Positions 48,217 to 56,872 of a stretch of 64,000 nt of DNA are shown here, piece by piece (the first letter of the stretch is position 1; every line of letters starts with the position of its first letter). Source of the DNA: JAEUOS01 sp040382235 (GTDB lineage: Bacteria > Pseudomonadota > Gammaproteobacteria > Burkholderiales > JAEUOS01). A program made the translations under genes and the position numbers. The stretch lies in NCBI GenBank assembly GCA_040382235.1, contig JBEIFV010000010.1:9530-73529 (forward strand), read 5' to 3'. The notes below the pieces were generated by a model that saw only the letters and a program-made list of their open reading frames with translations, was not told the origin of the DNA and did not search any database.

Positions 48217-50613
48217 TTACGTCTTGTCAGCGTTGTGCAATGCCGGGCGCCAGCGCTTGAGCAGCAAGGCATTCGACACCACGGAGACGCTGGAGAAAGC
48301 CATCGCGGCGCCCGCCAGCATCGGGTTCAGCATGCCGAAGGCCGCCAGCGGTATGCCGACCGCGTTGTAGATGAACGCCCAGAACAGGTTCTGGCGGATC
48401 TTGCTGTAGGTGCGGCGCGAGATGGCGATGGCGTCGGCCACCAGCAGCGGATTGCCGCGCATCAGGGTGATGCCGGCGGCGTGCATGGCGGCATCGGTAC
48501 CGGTGGCCATGGCGATGCCTACATCCGCCGCTGCCAGTGCCGGCGCGTCGTTGATGCCGTCGCCCACCATCGCTACGCGACCCTGCGCCTTGAGCGACAT
48601 GACCACCTCGGCTTTGTCGGCCGGCAACACTTCGGACCGCACCGTACGAATGCCCAGGCGGTCAGCCACCGCCCGCGCGGCGCCGGCGTTGTCACCGGTC
48701 AGGAGCACCGTATCGATACCCTGGTCGGTGAGGCGCCGGATCGCATCGATGGCAGAGGGCTTGATGGTGTCGCCGAAAGCCAGCAGGCCCAGCACACGGC
48801 CGGGTTCACTGAGCCAGGAAACCGTGTTGCCCTGCGCTTCGAGTTGGGCTGCGCGCGCGGCCAACGCGCCGGGCGCCAGACCCTCCTCGCGCAACAGGCG
48901 CGCCGCACCCAGCTTGAGGCGGCGGCCCTCGACCAAGGCAGTCACACCGCGGCCAGGCAGGGCGGCGAATTCCTGCATGGCGGGCACATCAATGTGGTCG
49001 CGCGCCGCGGCCTCTGCCACCGCACGCGCCAGCGGGTGCTCGCTGCCGGCCTGCAGGGCGGCTGCCAGCCGCAGTACGTCATGGGTTGTCAGATCGTTGC
49101 CCTCGATCGCGGTCACGGTCGGGTGGCCGACGGTGAGCGTGCCGGTCTTGTCGAAGGCCACCACCTTGACCGCGTGCGCGACTTCGAGCGCCTCGGCGTC
49201 GCGGATCAGGATGCCGTGGCGCGCCGCCACGCCGGTGCCGGCCATGATCGCGGTGGGTGTGGCCAAGCCCAGCGCGCACGGGCAGGCGATCACCAGCACC
49301 GCCACTGCGTTGAGCCAGGCGCTGGTCCAGTTGCCGCCGTAGAGGCCCCAGCCGAGCAGGGTGACAGCGGCGGCCACAACCACCACTGGTACGAACACTG
49401 CACTGACCCGATCGACGATGCGCTGGATCGGCGCTTTTTTCGCCTGCGCCGATTCGACCAGGCGGATGATGCGCGCCAGCGCCGTCTCGGCGCCAATGGC
49501 GGTGGTGCGAACCGCGATCAGGCCTTCAGCGTTCAGGGTGGCGCCGGTGACGCGGTCGCCGACGTTTTTTGCCGCGGGCAGGGATTCGCCGGTGATCATC
49601 GACTCGTCGGCGTGGGTAGTACCTTCGATGATGATGCCGTCGACGGCGATTCGTTCGCCCGGTTTGACTACCACGATATCGCCCAGCACCACGGCGTCGA
49701 GTGCGATGTCATTGAGACCATTGGCGCGCCGCACCCGTGCAGTCGGCACCTTCAGGGCCTGCAGGGCGCGTATCGCCTCGGTGGTCTGGCGCTTGGCCCG
49801 TGCCTCCAGAAACTTGCCCAAGAGCACCAGCGTGATCACCACCGCCGCCGATTCGAAATACAGGTGCGGCATGCCCGATTGGTCGGTCAGCCACAGGTAG
49901 ATCGACAGGCCGTAGGCGGCCGAGGTGCCCAGCGCCACCAGCAGGTCCATGTTGCCGGTGCCGGCCTTGAGTGCACCCCAGCCGGCGCGGTAGAAGCGCG
50001 CGCCGAACCAGAATTGCACGGGTGTGGCCAGCAGCCACTGCATCGAGGCCGGCAGCATCCAGTGCTGGCCCGCTACTTCGCCCACCATCGGTATGACCAG
50101 TGGCAGCGAGAGCAGGGCGCTTGCGATCACCGGCAGGCGCTCGCGCCAGGCGCGGGCGGCGGCGCTGGCGGCCGGGTCGGCATCGGCTGGCGCTTCCGCA
50201 TGCGGCGCGGCCTGGTAGCCGGCGCGCGTTACTGCCGCCACCAGCAAGGTGGGCGATACGGCGCCCTTGTAGGCATGCACGGTGGCGCGTTCGGTGGCCA
50301 GGTTGACCTCGGCACTGGCCACCCCGGGTACGGCCGCCAGCGCCTTTTCGACGCGGCCAACACACGAAGCACAGGTCATGCCGTGGATGTCGAGCACCAG
50401 ATCTTCCTGCGGCACCGTGTAGCCGGCGGCATCGACCGCCTGTGCCAGCAGACTGCCGGTAAGGCTGTCGGCGCCGGTCACGGTTGCCGCTTCGGTGGCG
50501 AGGTTGACCGCGACGTTCTGCACCCCCGGCACCCGGGCGAGTGATTTCTCGACCCGTCCGACGCAGGAGGCGCAGGTCATCCCGCTGATGGGCAATGTGA
50601 AGGTGGTGCTCAT
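48217..50613 (-). CDS. copA: Copper-exporting P1B-type ATPase
   Basis: The 798-residue pump has two N-terminal HMA domains (GMTCASC at C14/C17 and C81/C84), eight TM helices, the CPC motif in IACPCALGLATPTAIM, the phosphorylation site DKTGTLT, HPLARA, and GDGINDAPALAAADVGIAMA. These features define Cu(I)/Ag(I) export. The start lies 41 bp after a MerR-type promoter with a 19-bp spacer. The stop is followed by cueR. Confidence 0.95.
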   Translation of the reverse strand: MSTTFTLPISGMTCASCVGRVEKSLARVPGVQNVAVNLATEAATVTGADSLTGSLLAQAVDAAGYTVPQEDLVLDIHGMTCASCVGRVEKALAAVPGVASAEVNLATERATVHAYKGAVSPTLLVAAVTRAGYQAAPHAEAPADADPAASAAARAWRERLPVIASALLSLPLVIPMVGEVAGQHWMLPASMQWLLATPVQFWFGARFYRAGWGALKAGTGNMDLLVALGTSAAYGLSIYLWLTDQSGMPHLYFESAAVVITLVLLGKFLEARAKRQTTEAIRALQALKVPTARVRRANGLNDIALDAVVLGDIVVVKPGERIAVDGIIIEGTTHADESMITGESLPAAKNVGDRVTGATLNAEGLIAVRTTAIGAETALARIIRLVESAQAKKAPIQRIVDRVSAVFVPVVVVAAAVTLLGWGLYGGNWTSAWLNAVAVLVIACPCALGLATPTAIMAGTGVAARHGILIRDAEALEVAHAVKVVAFDKTGTLTVGHPTVTAIEGNDLTTHDVLRLAAALQAGSEHPLARAVAEAAARDHIDVPAMQEFAALPGRGVTALVEGRRLKLGAARLLREEGLAPGALAARAAQLEAQGNTVSWLSEPGRVLGLLAFGDTIKPSAIDAIRRLTDQGIDTVLLTGDNAGAARAVADRLGIRTVRSEVLPADKAEVVMSLKAQGRVAMVGDGINDAPALAAADVGIAMATGTDAAMHAAGITLMRGNPLLVADAIAISRRTYSKIRQNLFWAFIYNAVGIPLAAFGMLNPMLAGAAMAFSSVSVVSNALLLKRWRPALHNADKT

Positions 50614-50653
50614 GCTGCTGGAGTGTTCCGCCTAAGCGACCCGGGAAAATGAA

Positions 50654-50684
50654 AGTGTCAAGCTTCCCATCATGGGAATGTCAA
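50654..50684 (-). promoter_or_regulatory. copA promoter with CueR-type dyad
   Basis: On the minus strand TTGACA (50679-50684) and GACACT (50654-50659) are 19 bases apart. A perfect dyad TTCCCAT-N-ATGGGAA (50664-50678) fills the spacer. Long 19-bp spacers with central dyads are the hallmark of MerR-activated promoters. Confidence 0.8.
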
Positions 50685-50753
50685 GCAATGATCGCATTGA
50701 TGTTCGGCGCCGGGGGCATGCGGCGGCGCTGAAGCTTGATTTTCATCAAATGT

Positions 50754-50784
50754 TTGACTTTCCAATCATGAGAAGGTTCAGAAT
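50754..50784 (+). promoter_or_regulatory. copZ promoter with CueR-type dyad
   Basis: TTGACT (50754-50759) and CAGAAT (50779-50784) are 19 bases apart, with an imperfect dyad (CTTTCC around AATCATGA to GAAGG) between. It faces the copA promoter and likely responds to the same CueR. Confidence 0.75.
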
Positions 50785-50816
50785 CAGGCTTCGACCATCA
50801 ACCAAGACACACGAAA

Positions 50817-51020
50817 ATGCTCACGTTTCAAGTCAAGGACATGACCTGCGGCCACTGCGTGGCAACGATTACAAAAGCGGTGCAGGCGGTCGACGCCGGC
50901 GCGGAGGTTCAGACTGACCTTGCCACGCACGTGGTGAGGGTTGAATCGGGCATAGCGGGTGCCGTGATCGAGGCGGCGATTCGCGATGCGGGGTATACCC
51001 CGGTCGCCTCGGGCACCTGA
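50817..51020 (+). CDS. copZ: CopZ-like copper chaperone (HMA domain)
   Basis: The 67-residue single HMA domain starts MLTFQVKDMTCGHCVATITK; the CGHC motif binds Cu(I). It delivers copper to CopA or CueR. It is divergent from copA and preceded by its own MerR-type promoter. The convergent ADP-ribosylglycohydrolase gene ends 6 bp away. Confidence 0.94.
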   Translation: MLTFQVKDMTCGHCVATITKAVQAVDAGAEVQTDLATHVVRVESGIAGAVIEAAIRDAGYTPVASGT

Positions 51021-51026
51021 TTTGAT

Positions 51027-52421
51027 TCAATAAGGCGGCAACAGCCGTCGAAAGCCGTGCGCCAGAACGACTGTCAGGAATAGCAGGTTGCGCAGCGGCG
51101 CGGCGAAGATGAACGAACGTACCTTGCGCATCCGCGTGCGCGCCAGACGTGCGTGTGCCAGTCGCCGCGCGACTTTTTCAATCATGGCTTTCGAGCGCGG
51201 CCAGTCGACGAGCCTGGCCAGCAGATGCGGGGGAATGCCTTCACGGCCTACACGGGCGCCGATGATGCCGCCTACGATCGCGGCGGTCGAGTCGGCGTCG
51301 CCGCCCAGGCGAATGATTTCGGTGATCCCGCCGGCATAGTCGTCCTGATGCCGCAGCCAGACATGCAGTACCGCGGGCAGCGTGTGCAGCATGTAGCCGG
51401 ATACGCCATTCTTCGAACCCAGGCGCTCGACGAAGGCCGCTGCGGGCTCGCCTTGCGCCAGGCTGGCCGCAACGGCGCGGATCGCCGCCAGGGTGGCGCT
51501 GTCCGCCGGCAAGCGCAACGCCATCGCCTCAACGAACTCAGTCGCGGTCAGGGGCGCCGGGCGGGTAGCCGACAAGTAGGCCGCGATGGCGACAGCAAGC
51601 GCGCCGTGTTCGGCGCGATCGTCACGATGGGTGATGCGTGCGGCAATCCGGTTCAGGCTGACGAGTTTGTCGGCGTCGTCGCCATAGGCCACGCCCAGCA
51701 CCGCCGCGCGCATCGCCGGGCCGTTGCCGGCCGAACGCACGCCGCTTAAGCGTGGCGGAACGAACAGCCACAGCTTGATGATCGCCCGGCCGGTCGCCAT
51801 GCCGATGCCGGCCGGCAGCGCCAGCAGCCAGCCTTTCAGGCGCCAGGCGAAATCACGCGTGAAATGGGCCTCGTCGCCAGCGGATTCGATGAGCGCTTGC
51901 GCCAGCATCACGCTGTGCTCGGTGTCGTCGGAAATCATGCCGATGCCGAACAGGAAGCCGTAGGAATCCAGCGTGGGAAACAGCTTCAGTTGGCGTGCCG
52001 GTGACAGGCCCTCGCAGGCCAGACCCAGGGCGTCACCAACGGCGGTGCCCAGCAGGCAGCCGGTGAGGGCGCGCGCCAGCGGACCCGCGTCGCTTGCCTC
52101 GAGCGTCGCGGCAGTGCGGCGTTTTGCGGCGGCGCGTGCCGCCCACGCTTGTCTGATGCCGCTACTTGCCAGCATCAGCAGGTACAGGCCGGTTCCGGGG
52201 TCGAGCAACAGGGGCAGCCAGAACCAGCGATTGAGCGCCTCGAGCGGCGCGGCGGCCAGCGCGGCCGCGCCCAGCACGCCACCGATCAGGGGTATCGGCG
52301 AAAAGCTGCGCGCGGGGCCACCGCTCAAGTGGCGCAGCAAGCCCAACATGCCGGCCCAGTTCGAGCCGATCGCCAGCAGAGCAATGCCGGCAAGTCCCGC
52401 GCTTGTGGCCCAGGCGATCAT
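51027..52421 (-). CDS. Membrane-anchored ADP-ribosylglycohydrolase-family protein
   Basis: The 464-residue protein has about three N-terminal hydrophobic helices in the first 85 residues (WATSAGLAGIALLAIGSNWAG, PLIGGVLGAAALAAAPL, LPLLLDPGTGLYLLMLASS). An ADP-ribosylglycohydrolase (DraG/ARH) domain follows: LLGTAVGDALGLACEG, GMISDDTEHSVMLAQALI and IRLGGDADSTAAIVGGIIGA carry the Asp/Thr metal ligands. A hydrophobic C-terminus ends it. ARH enzymes remove ADP-ribose from proteins or small molecules; membrane anchoring is unusual. The ATG at 52421 has AAGGAGG upstream; the longer reading starts at TTG. Confidence 0.88.
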   Translation of the reverse strand: MIAWATSAGLAGIALLAIGSNWAGMLGLLRHLSGGPARSFSPIPLIGGVLGAAALAAAPLEALNRWFWLPLLLDPGTGLYLLMLASSGIRQAWAARAAAKRRTAATLEASDAGPLARALTGCLLGTAVGDALGLACEGLSPARQLKLFPTLDSYGFLFGIGMISDDTEHSVMLAQALIESAGDEAHFTRDFAWRLKGWLLALPAGIGMATGRAIIKLWLFVPPRLSGVRSAGNGPAMRAAVLGVAYGDDADKLVSLNRIAARITHRDDRAEHGALAVAIAAYLSATRPAPLTATEFVEAMALRLPADSATLAAIRAVAASLAQGEPAAAFVERLGSKNGVSGYMLHTLPAVLHVWLRHQDDYAGGITEIIRLGGDADSTAAIVGGIIGARVGREGIPPHLLARLVDWPRSKAMIEKVARRLAHARLARTRMRKVRSFIFAAPLRNLLFLTVVLAHGFRRLLPPY

Positions 52422-52476
52422 GTGCAACCTCCTTGCTTGCCAAACGAATCCTGTAACCGCGGTTTATTGCCCCGGC

Positions 52477-52950
52477 TCAGCCGGGAATCGGCAGCGCGGT
52501 CGTGTCCTTGACGCGTTCGAGCGCGAAACTTGATTTGACATCCACCACGCCGGACTGCTTCAACACGGCATTCATGATGAAACGGTTGAAATGGTCGAGA
52601 TCCTCGACGTACACGCGCAGCAGGTAGTCCATGTCGCCGGTCATTGAGTGACAGGCCACCACCTCGGGCCAGGTCTGCACGGCGCGGCGAAACTGCTCGA
52701 TCGGCATGCGGCCCTTCTTTTCCAGCTTCACCGTGACATAGGCTAGGAGGCCCAATCCCAGCCGGGCGGGGTCGAGCAGGGCCACGTAGCCGCGGATCAG
52801 GCCGGCTTCCTCCAGGGCGCGCACGCGCCGCAGTACCGGCGCCGGCGTCAGGTTGACCTTTTCGGCCAGCTCCTGGTTGGACATGCGGCCATCCTTTTGC
52901 AACAGTTCGAGGATGCGGCGGTCGGTGCGGTCAAGCTTGAGGATATTCAT
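52477..52950 (-). CDS. Lrp/AsnC-family regulator
   Basis: The 157-residue regulator starts MNILKLDRTDRRILELLQKD. Its helix-turn-helix is MSNQELAEKVNLTPAPVLRRVRALEEAGLI, and a RAM domain follows (LLAYVTVKLEKKG, VVACHSMTGDMDYLLRVYVEDL). It is divergent from hpd with 141 bp between, containing two palindromes. It most likely regulates the tyrosine/phenylalanine genes and itself in response to an amino acid. The stretch of frame upstream of 52950 overlaps hpd and is not coding. Confidence 0.92.
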   Translation of the reverse strand: MNILKLDRTDRRILELLQKDGRMSNQELAEKVNLTPAPVLRRVRALEEAGLIRGYVALLDPARLGLGLLAYVTVKLEKKGRMPIEQFRRAVQTWPEVVACHSMTGDMDYLLRVYVEDLDHFNRFIMNAVLKQSGVVDVKSSFALERVKDTTALPIPG

Positions 52951-52963
52951 TGATTGCGAAAGA

Positions 52964-53023
52964 TTGAGTACTATTAAAATAATATTGCTCAAATATGCCT
53001 CGATTGATTGCATTTTGCAATCA
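52964..53023. promoter_or_regulatory. Two operator-like palindromes between the Lrp gene and hpd
   Basis: A 29-bp imperfect palindrome begins TTGAG and ends CTCAA (52964-52992), with 11 of 14 pairs matching and an AT-rich centre. A perfect one follows, TGATTGCA-TTT-TGCAATCA (53005-53023). Their spacing and AT-rich setting suit Lrp/AsnC octamer binding. Confidence 0.55.
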
Positions 53024-53091
53024 CCTTGCGCCACCTCCGGCATAGAATCTCGCTCTTCAGCCATGCCCGCGCTGCCTTCCACGAGGTCATC

Positions 53092-54222
53092 ATGAACGCT
53101 CCCGATTCCCTTGCTCCGCCCGAGGTCCGATCCGACGCTGCCCTGGACAACCCGATGGGCACCGACGGGTTCGAGTTCATCGAATATGCCGCACCGGACC
53201 CCGCTGCAATGGGCGCGGTGTTCGAGCGCATGGGCTTCAAGGCGATCGCCCGCCATCGTCGCAAGAATGTGACCCTGTATCGCCAGGGCGGCATCAACTT
53301 CATCATCAATGCCGAGCCGGATTCGTTCGCGCAGCGCTTCGCGCGCCTGCACGGCCCCTCGATCTGTGCGATCGCGTTTCGCGTGCAGGATGCGGCGCGG
53401 GCCTATCACCGTGCGCTGGAAATGGGGGCCTGGGGTTTCGAGGGCAACAGCGGCCCGGGCGAACTCAACATTCCGGGCATCAAGGGCATCGGCGACTCGG
53501 TGATCTACTTCATCGACCGCTGGCGCGGCAAGAACGGCGCGCAGGATGGCCAGATCGGCAACATCGGCTTCTACGACGTCGACTTCGAGCCCCTGCCCGG
53601 CGCGGAGCTCTACCCCAAGGGTCATGGGCTGGTCAACATCGACCACCTCACCCACAACGTGCATCGCGGCCGCATGGATGAATGGGCCGGCTTCTACGAG
53701 CGCCTGTTCAATTTTCGCGAAGCCCGCTACTTCGATATCGAAGGACAGGTCACCGGTGTCAAGTCCAAGGCCATGGTGAGCCCCTGCGGCAAGATCCGCA
53801 TCCCGATCAACGAGGAAGGCAACGAGCGCCAGGGGCAGATCCAGGAATACCTGGATGCGTACCACGGCGAAGGCATCCAGCATATAGCGCTCGCTTCTTC
53901 GAACATCTACGCCACGGTTGACGCGCATCGCTTAGCCGGCGTGCGCCTGCTCGATACCATCGATACCTATTTCGAACTGGTTGACAAGCGCATTCCCGGT
54001 CACGGCGAAGCAGTGGCGGAACTGAAGCGGCGCAAGATCCTGATCGACGGCAAGGCCGGCGCCCTGCTGCTGCAGATCTTCAGCGAAAACCAGTTGGGGC
54101 CGATCTTCTTCGAATTCATCGAACGCAAGGGCGACCAGGGCTTCGGCGAAGGAAACTTCAAGGCCTTGTTCGAGTCAATCGAGCTCGACCAGATGCGCCG
54201 CGGCGTGCTGGCGAACGCGTAA
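53092..54222 (+). CDS. hpd: 4-hydroxyphenylpyruvate dioxygenase
   Basis: The 376-residue enzyme has two VOC domains: GTDGFEFIEYAAPDPAAMGAV at the start, and a second with metal ligands in VNIDHLTHNVHRG, EGIQHIALASSNIYATVD and IFFEFIERKG. It converts 4-hydroxyphenylpyruvate to homogentisate in tyrosine degradation. The ATG at 53092 fits the family start. It lies 33 bp before phhB, so the two are probably one transcript. Confidence 0.97.
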   Translation: MNAPDSLAPPEVRSDAALDNPMGTDGFEFIEYAAPDPAAMGAVFERMGFKAIARHRRKNVTLYRQGGINFIINAEPDSFAQRFARLHGPSICAIAFRVQDAARAYHRALEMGAWGFEGNSGPGELNIPGIKGIGDSVIYFIDRWRGKNGAQDGQIGNIGFYDVDFEPLPGAELYPKGHGLVNIDHLTHNVHRGRMDEWAGFYERLFNFREARYFDIEGQVTGVKSKAMVSPCGKIRIPINEEGNERQGQIQEYLDAYHGEGIQHIALASSNIYATVDAHRLAGVRLLDTIDTYFELVDKRIPGHGEAVAELKRRKILIDGKAGALLLQIFSENQLGPIFFEFIERKGDQGFGEGNFKALFESIELDQMRRGVLANA

Positions 54223-54255
54223 AACCACAAGCAACACCCAGGAAGGCGGCGCCCG

Positions 54256-54552
54256 ATGAAAGCCCTTGATGCAGATGCAGTGCAGCAGCAGTTGAAGACC
54301 CTGGCAGGGTGGCGCCTCGACGTCGGGCGTGCGGCCTTGCGGCGCGATTTCAAGTTCGCCGATTTCAACCAGGCCTTCGCCTTCATGACCCGCGTAGCCT
54401 TGTATGCCGAACGCCACGACCATCACCCCGAATGGTTCAACGTCTACAACCGGGTCGAGGTCACGCTCACTACTCACGACGCGGGTGGCGTGACCCAGCG
54501 CGACATCGACCTGGCGCGCTTCGCCGATGCGGCGGCGCACGGCGCCGCCTGA
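54256..54552 (+). CDS. phhB: Pterin-4a-carbinolamine dehydratase
   Basis: The 98-residue enzyme has the family active site AERHDHHPEWFNVYNRVEVTLTTHD, with the His-His-Pro and the downstream His. It regenerates the pterin cofactor of phenylalanine hydroxylase. It lies between hpd and phhA, so the order phhB-phhA differs from the phhA-phhB order of pseudomonads. Confidence 0.95.
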   Translation: MKALDADAVQQQLKTLAGWRLDVGRAALRRDFKFADFNQAFAFMTRVALYAERHDHHPEWFNVYNRVEVTLTTHDAGGVTQRDIDLARFADAAAHGAA

Positions 54553-54580
54553 CACACACGTGGGCGCCGCGATCGTGCAG

Positions 54581-55450
54581 ATGCAGGCAAATGGAGTGGC
54601 GACGGCGAGCGCTGCCGCCCCGTCGCGCGACTGGACCATCGCCCAGGGCTGGGAGACTTACACCCCGGCCGAGCATGCGGTGTGGAAGACGCTGTTCGAA
54701 CGGCAGTCACGCCTCTTGCCGGGGCGCGCCTGTGAAGCCTTTGTGGCCGGCATGCGCGACTTGCCGATCGGCGCCGACACGATTCCCGACTTCAGGCGGC
54801 TATCGGAAGTGCTGATGCGCCATACCGGATGGCAGGTGGTGGCCGTGCCCGGCCTGGTGCCGGACGAAGTGTTTTTCGACCACCTGGCCAACCGGCGTTT
54901 TCCCGCCGGCAACTTCGTTCGCAAGCCGCATCAGCTCGACTATCTGGAAGAGCCGGATGTGTTTCATGATGTATTCGGCCATGTGCCGATGCTGATGAAT
55001 CCGGTCATGGCCGATTTTGTCCAGGCGTATGGCCTGGGTGGCCTGCGCGCGCAGCGGCTCGGAACGCTGGAGCTGCTGGCGCGTGTCTATTGGTACACCG
55101 TCGAATTCGGCCTGGTGCGCGAAGGCGCGGCGACCCGCATCTACGGTGCCGGCATCGCCTCCTCGCGCGCCGAATCGGTGTTCGCGCTGGAAGACCCCTC
55201 GCCCAACCGGCTGCGCTTCGATCTGGAGCGGGTGATGCGCACGCGCTACCGCATCGATGATTTCCAGGAGACCTACTTCGTGCTCGACAGCCTGGAACAA
55301 CTGCTCGAGCTGGCACACATCGACTTCGAGCCGATCTATGAGCGGATGGGCGTGCTCGCATGTTTTAACCCTGGCGACAGGTCCGCAACCGATGCGGTCA
55401 TCACGCGCGGTAGCGGCGCTTATCACGGCGCGCGCGGCCGCGTCGCATAG
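54581..55450 (+). CDS. phhA: Phenylalanine 4-monooxygenase
   Basis: The enzyme of about 289 residues has the iron site PDVFHDVFGHVPML and the third ligand Glu in WYTVEFGLVREG, plus the pterin-side motif GLVPDEVFFDHLANRRFP. It hydroxylates Phe to Tyr using tetrahydropterin. The ATG at 54581 is used; an upstream frame extension overlaps phhB and lacks homology. It is followed by a 210-bp gap without a gene. Confidence 0.95.
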   Translation: MQANGVATASAAAPSRDWTIAQGWETYTPAEHAVWKTLFERQSRLLPGRACEAFVAGMRDLPIGADTIPDFRRLSEVLMRHTGWQVVAVPGLVPDEVFFDHLANRRFPAGNFVRKPHQLDYLEEPDVFHDVFGHVPMLMNPVMADFVQAYGLGGLRAQRLGTLELLARVYWYTVEFGLVREGAATRIYGAGIASSRAESVFALEDPSPNRLRFDLERVMRTRYRIDDFQETYFVLDSLEQLLELAHIDFEPIYERMGVLACFNPGDRSATDAVITRGSGAYHGARGRVA

Positions 55451-55660
55451 GCCGTTTGGTCGTACGCGACACGCTGCGTTGCGTGTGTGCCGCGCGGCGC
55501 TTTGCCGCTGCCGCCACACACATTGAAGGCCGGCAGCGTAGACAGCGCCTAAAATGGGAAGTGTTCGGCGTCATGTCGATCCTTTGCGCCGGCATGTGAA
55601 TGCGGCCTGCCCGGCGCGGCAGCGCAACTTGAGCGATTGAATCCTCACCTGGGAATTCGT

Positions 55661-56872
55661 GTGGCAGTGTCAGCTGGTTCGCAGTCAAGCCCGGTATCGA
55701 TGCCCTGGCTGATTTTTGCCGGGGTGGGCGCGCCGTTCGGATTCAACGTCATTCCCGCCTTGTTGCCGGCGATCCAGGCGGAGTTCGCGCTTGAGCCCGG
55801 CCGCATGCAGTGGCTGGTCTCGATCTATGCGTTCACCATGGCGCTCGGGCAACTGATCGCCGGGCCCCTGTCGGACGCGTTCGGCCGCCGCATCGTCCTG
55901 TTGGGCGGGCTTGCGATTTTCGTGGGCGCCAGTGTCGGCGCGGCGCTGGCCGACTCTTACGGCCATCTGCTGGCCTATCGATTTTTGCAGGGCCTGGGCG
56001 GCTGCGTCACGCTGATGATTCCGCGCGCGGCGGTGCGCGACCGCTTTGCCGGGCCCGACGCGGCGCGCGCCATGGCCTTGATCATGATCTCGTTGAGCGT
56101 CACGCCGGCCATCGCGCCGTTGATTGGCGGCATGTTGCAGACGTGGTACGGCTGGCGCTCGGGGTTTTACGCCTGCGCGCTGGTGGGCGCGGTGCTTCTG
56201 ATCATGGGTCATCGCCTGCATGGCGAGACCCTGCCGCCGGCCAGTCGTGCGCGCCTCCATCTGGGTGGCACCTTGCGCAGCTACGCGGTGCTGTTCGCTT
56301 CGTGGCGATTTTGCGCCTACGCGTTCGGCTTCTCGCTGCTCAATTGCAGCTTCATCGGCTTTTTCGTCATCGGGCCCGCTTTCCTGACGCGCACGTTCGG
56401 CATGACGCCGGTCGGCATCGCGCTGGCGATGCTGGTGGCTTACGCGGGCTTCGCCGCCGGAAACTCTCTGGCGGCGCGTCATGTCAGGCGCGCAGGCGTC
56501 GATCGCCTGCTGGCTTTTGGGCTGGCCTTCGGCTGGGCCGGCACGCTGCTGTTGATCGCAATGACCGGCCAGGTGCATTGGGAGTGGATGCTGGCAGCAA
56601 TCGGCATCCAGTCCTTCGGCACCGGGCTTGCGTTCGCCGCCGGCATCGCCGGCGCCACCGCGGTTTATCCCGAGCGCGCCGGCACGGCCTCCGCCTTGGT
56701 CGGTGCGGTTCAGCTGCTCACCGGAGCGCTGTTCGTGGTGATATCGGGTGCGATCGATGACGGCAGCCTGAAGCCACTGGCGTGGAGCTCGCTCATGCTT
56801 TGCGTGGGCGCAGCGGCCTGTATCTGGCCATTGTGGCGGCGGCGCGCGGCGGTGGAGCGAAAAGTTGGATGA
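55661..56872 (+). CDS. Bcr/CflA-type MFS drug exporter
   Basis: This 12-helix MFS protein of about 403 residues is of the Bcr/CflA group: IPALLPAIQAEFALEPGRMQW in helix 1, GPLSDAFGRRIVLLGGLAIF in the loop 2-3, and RFLQGLGGCVTLMIPRAAVRD in helix 4. It is probably a proton-driven exporter of sulfonamide/bicyclomycin-like or other small molecules. Start uncertain: GTG at 55661, TTG at 55637 or ATG at 55700. No ribosome site is clear. Confidence 0.88.
   Translation: MAVSAGSQSSPVSMPWLIFAGVGAPFGFNVIPALLPAIQAEFALEPGRMQWLVSIYAFTMALGQLIAGPLSDAFGRRIVLLGGLAIFVGASVGAALADSYGHLLAYRFLQGLGGCVTLMIPRAAVRDRFAGPDAARAMALIMISLSVTPAIAPLIGGMLQTWYGWRSGFYACALVGAVLLIMGHRLHGETLPPASRARLHLGGTLRSYAVLFASWRFCAYAFGFSLLNCSFIGFFVIGPAFLTRTFGMTPVGIALAMLVAYAGFAAGNSLAARHVRRAGVDRLLAFGLAFGWAGTLLLIAMTGQVHWEWMLAAIGIQSFGTGLAFAAGIAGATAVYPERAGTASALVGAVQLLTGALFVVISGAIDDGSLKPLAWSSLMLCVGAAACIWPLWRRRAAVERKVG

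Noticed and set aside
47428..50544. A 1038-codon open frame on the plus strand over the copA/cueR region.
   Set aside because: Antisense composition of GC-rich coding DNA. The minus-strand CopA, CueR and neighbours are intact and account for the sequence.
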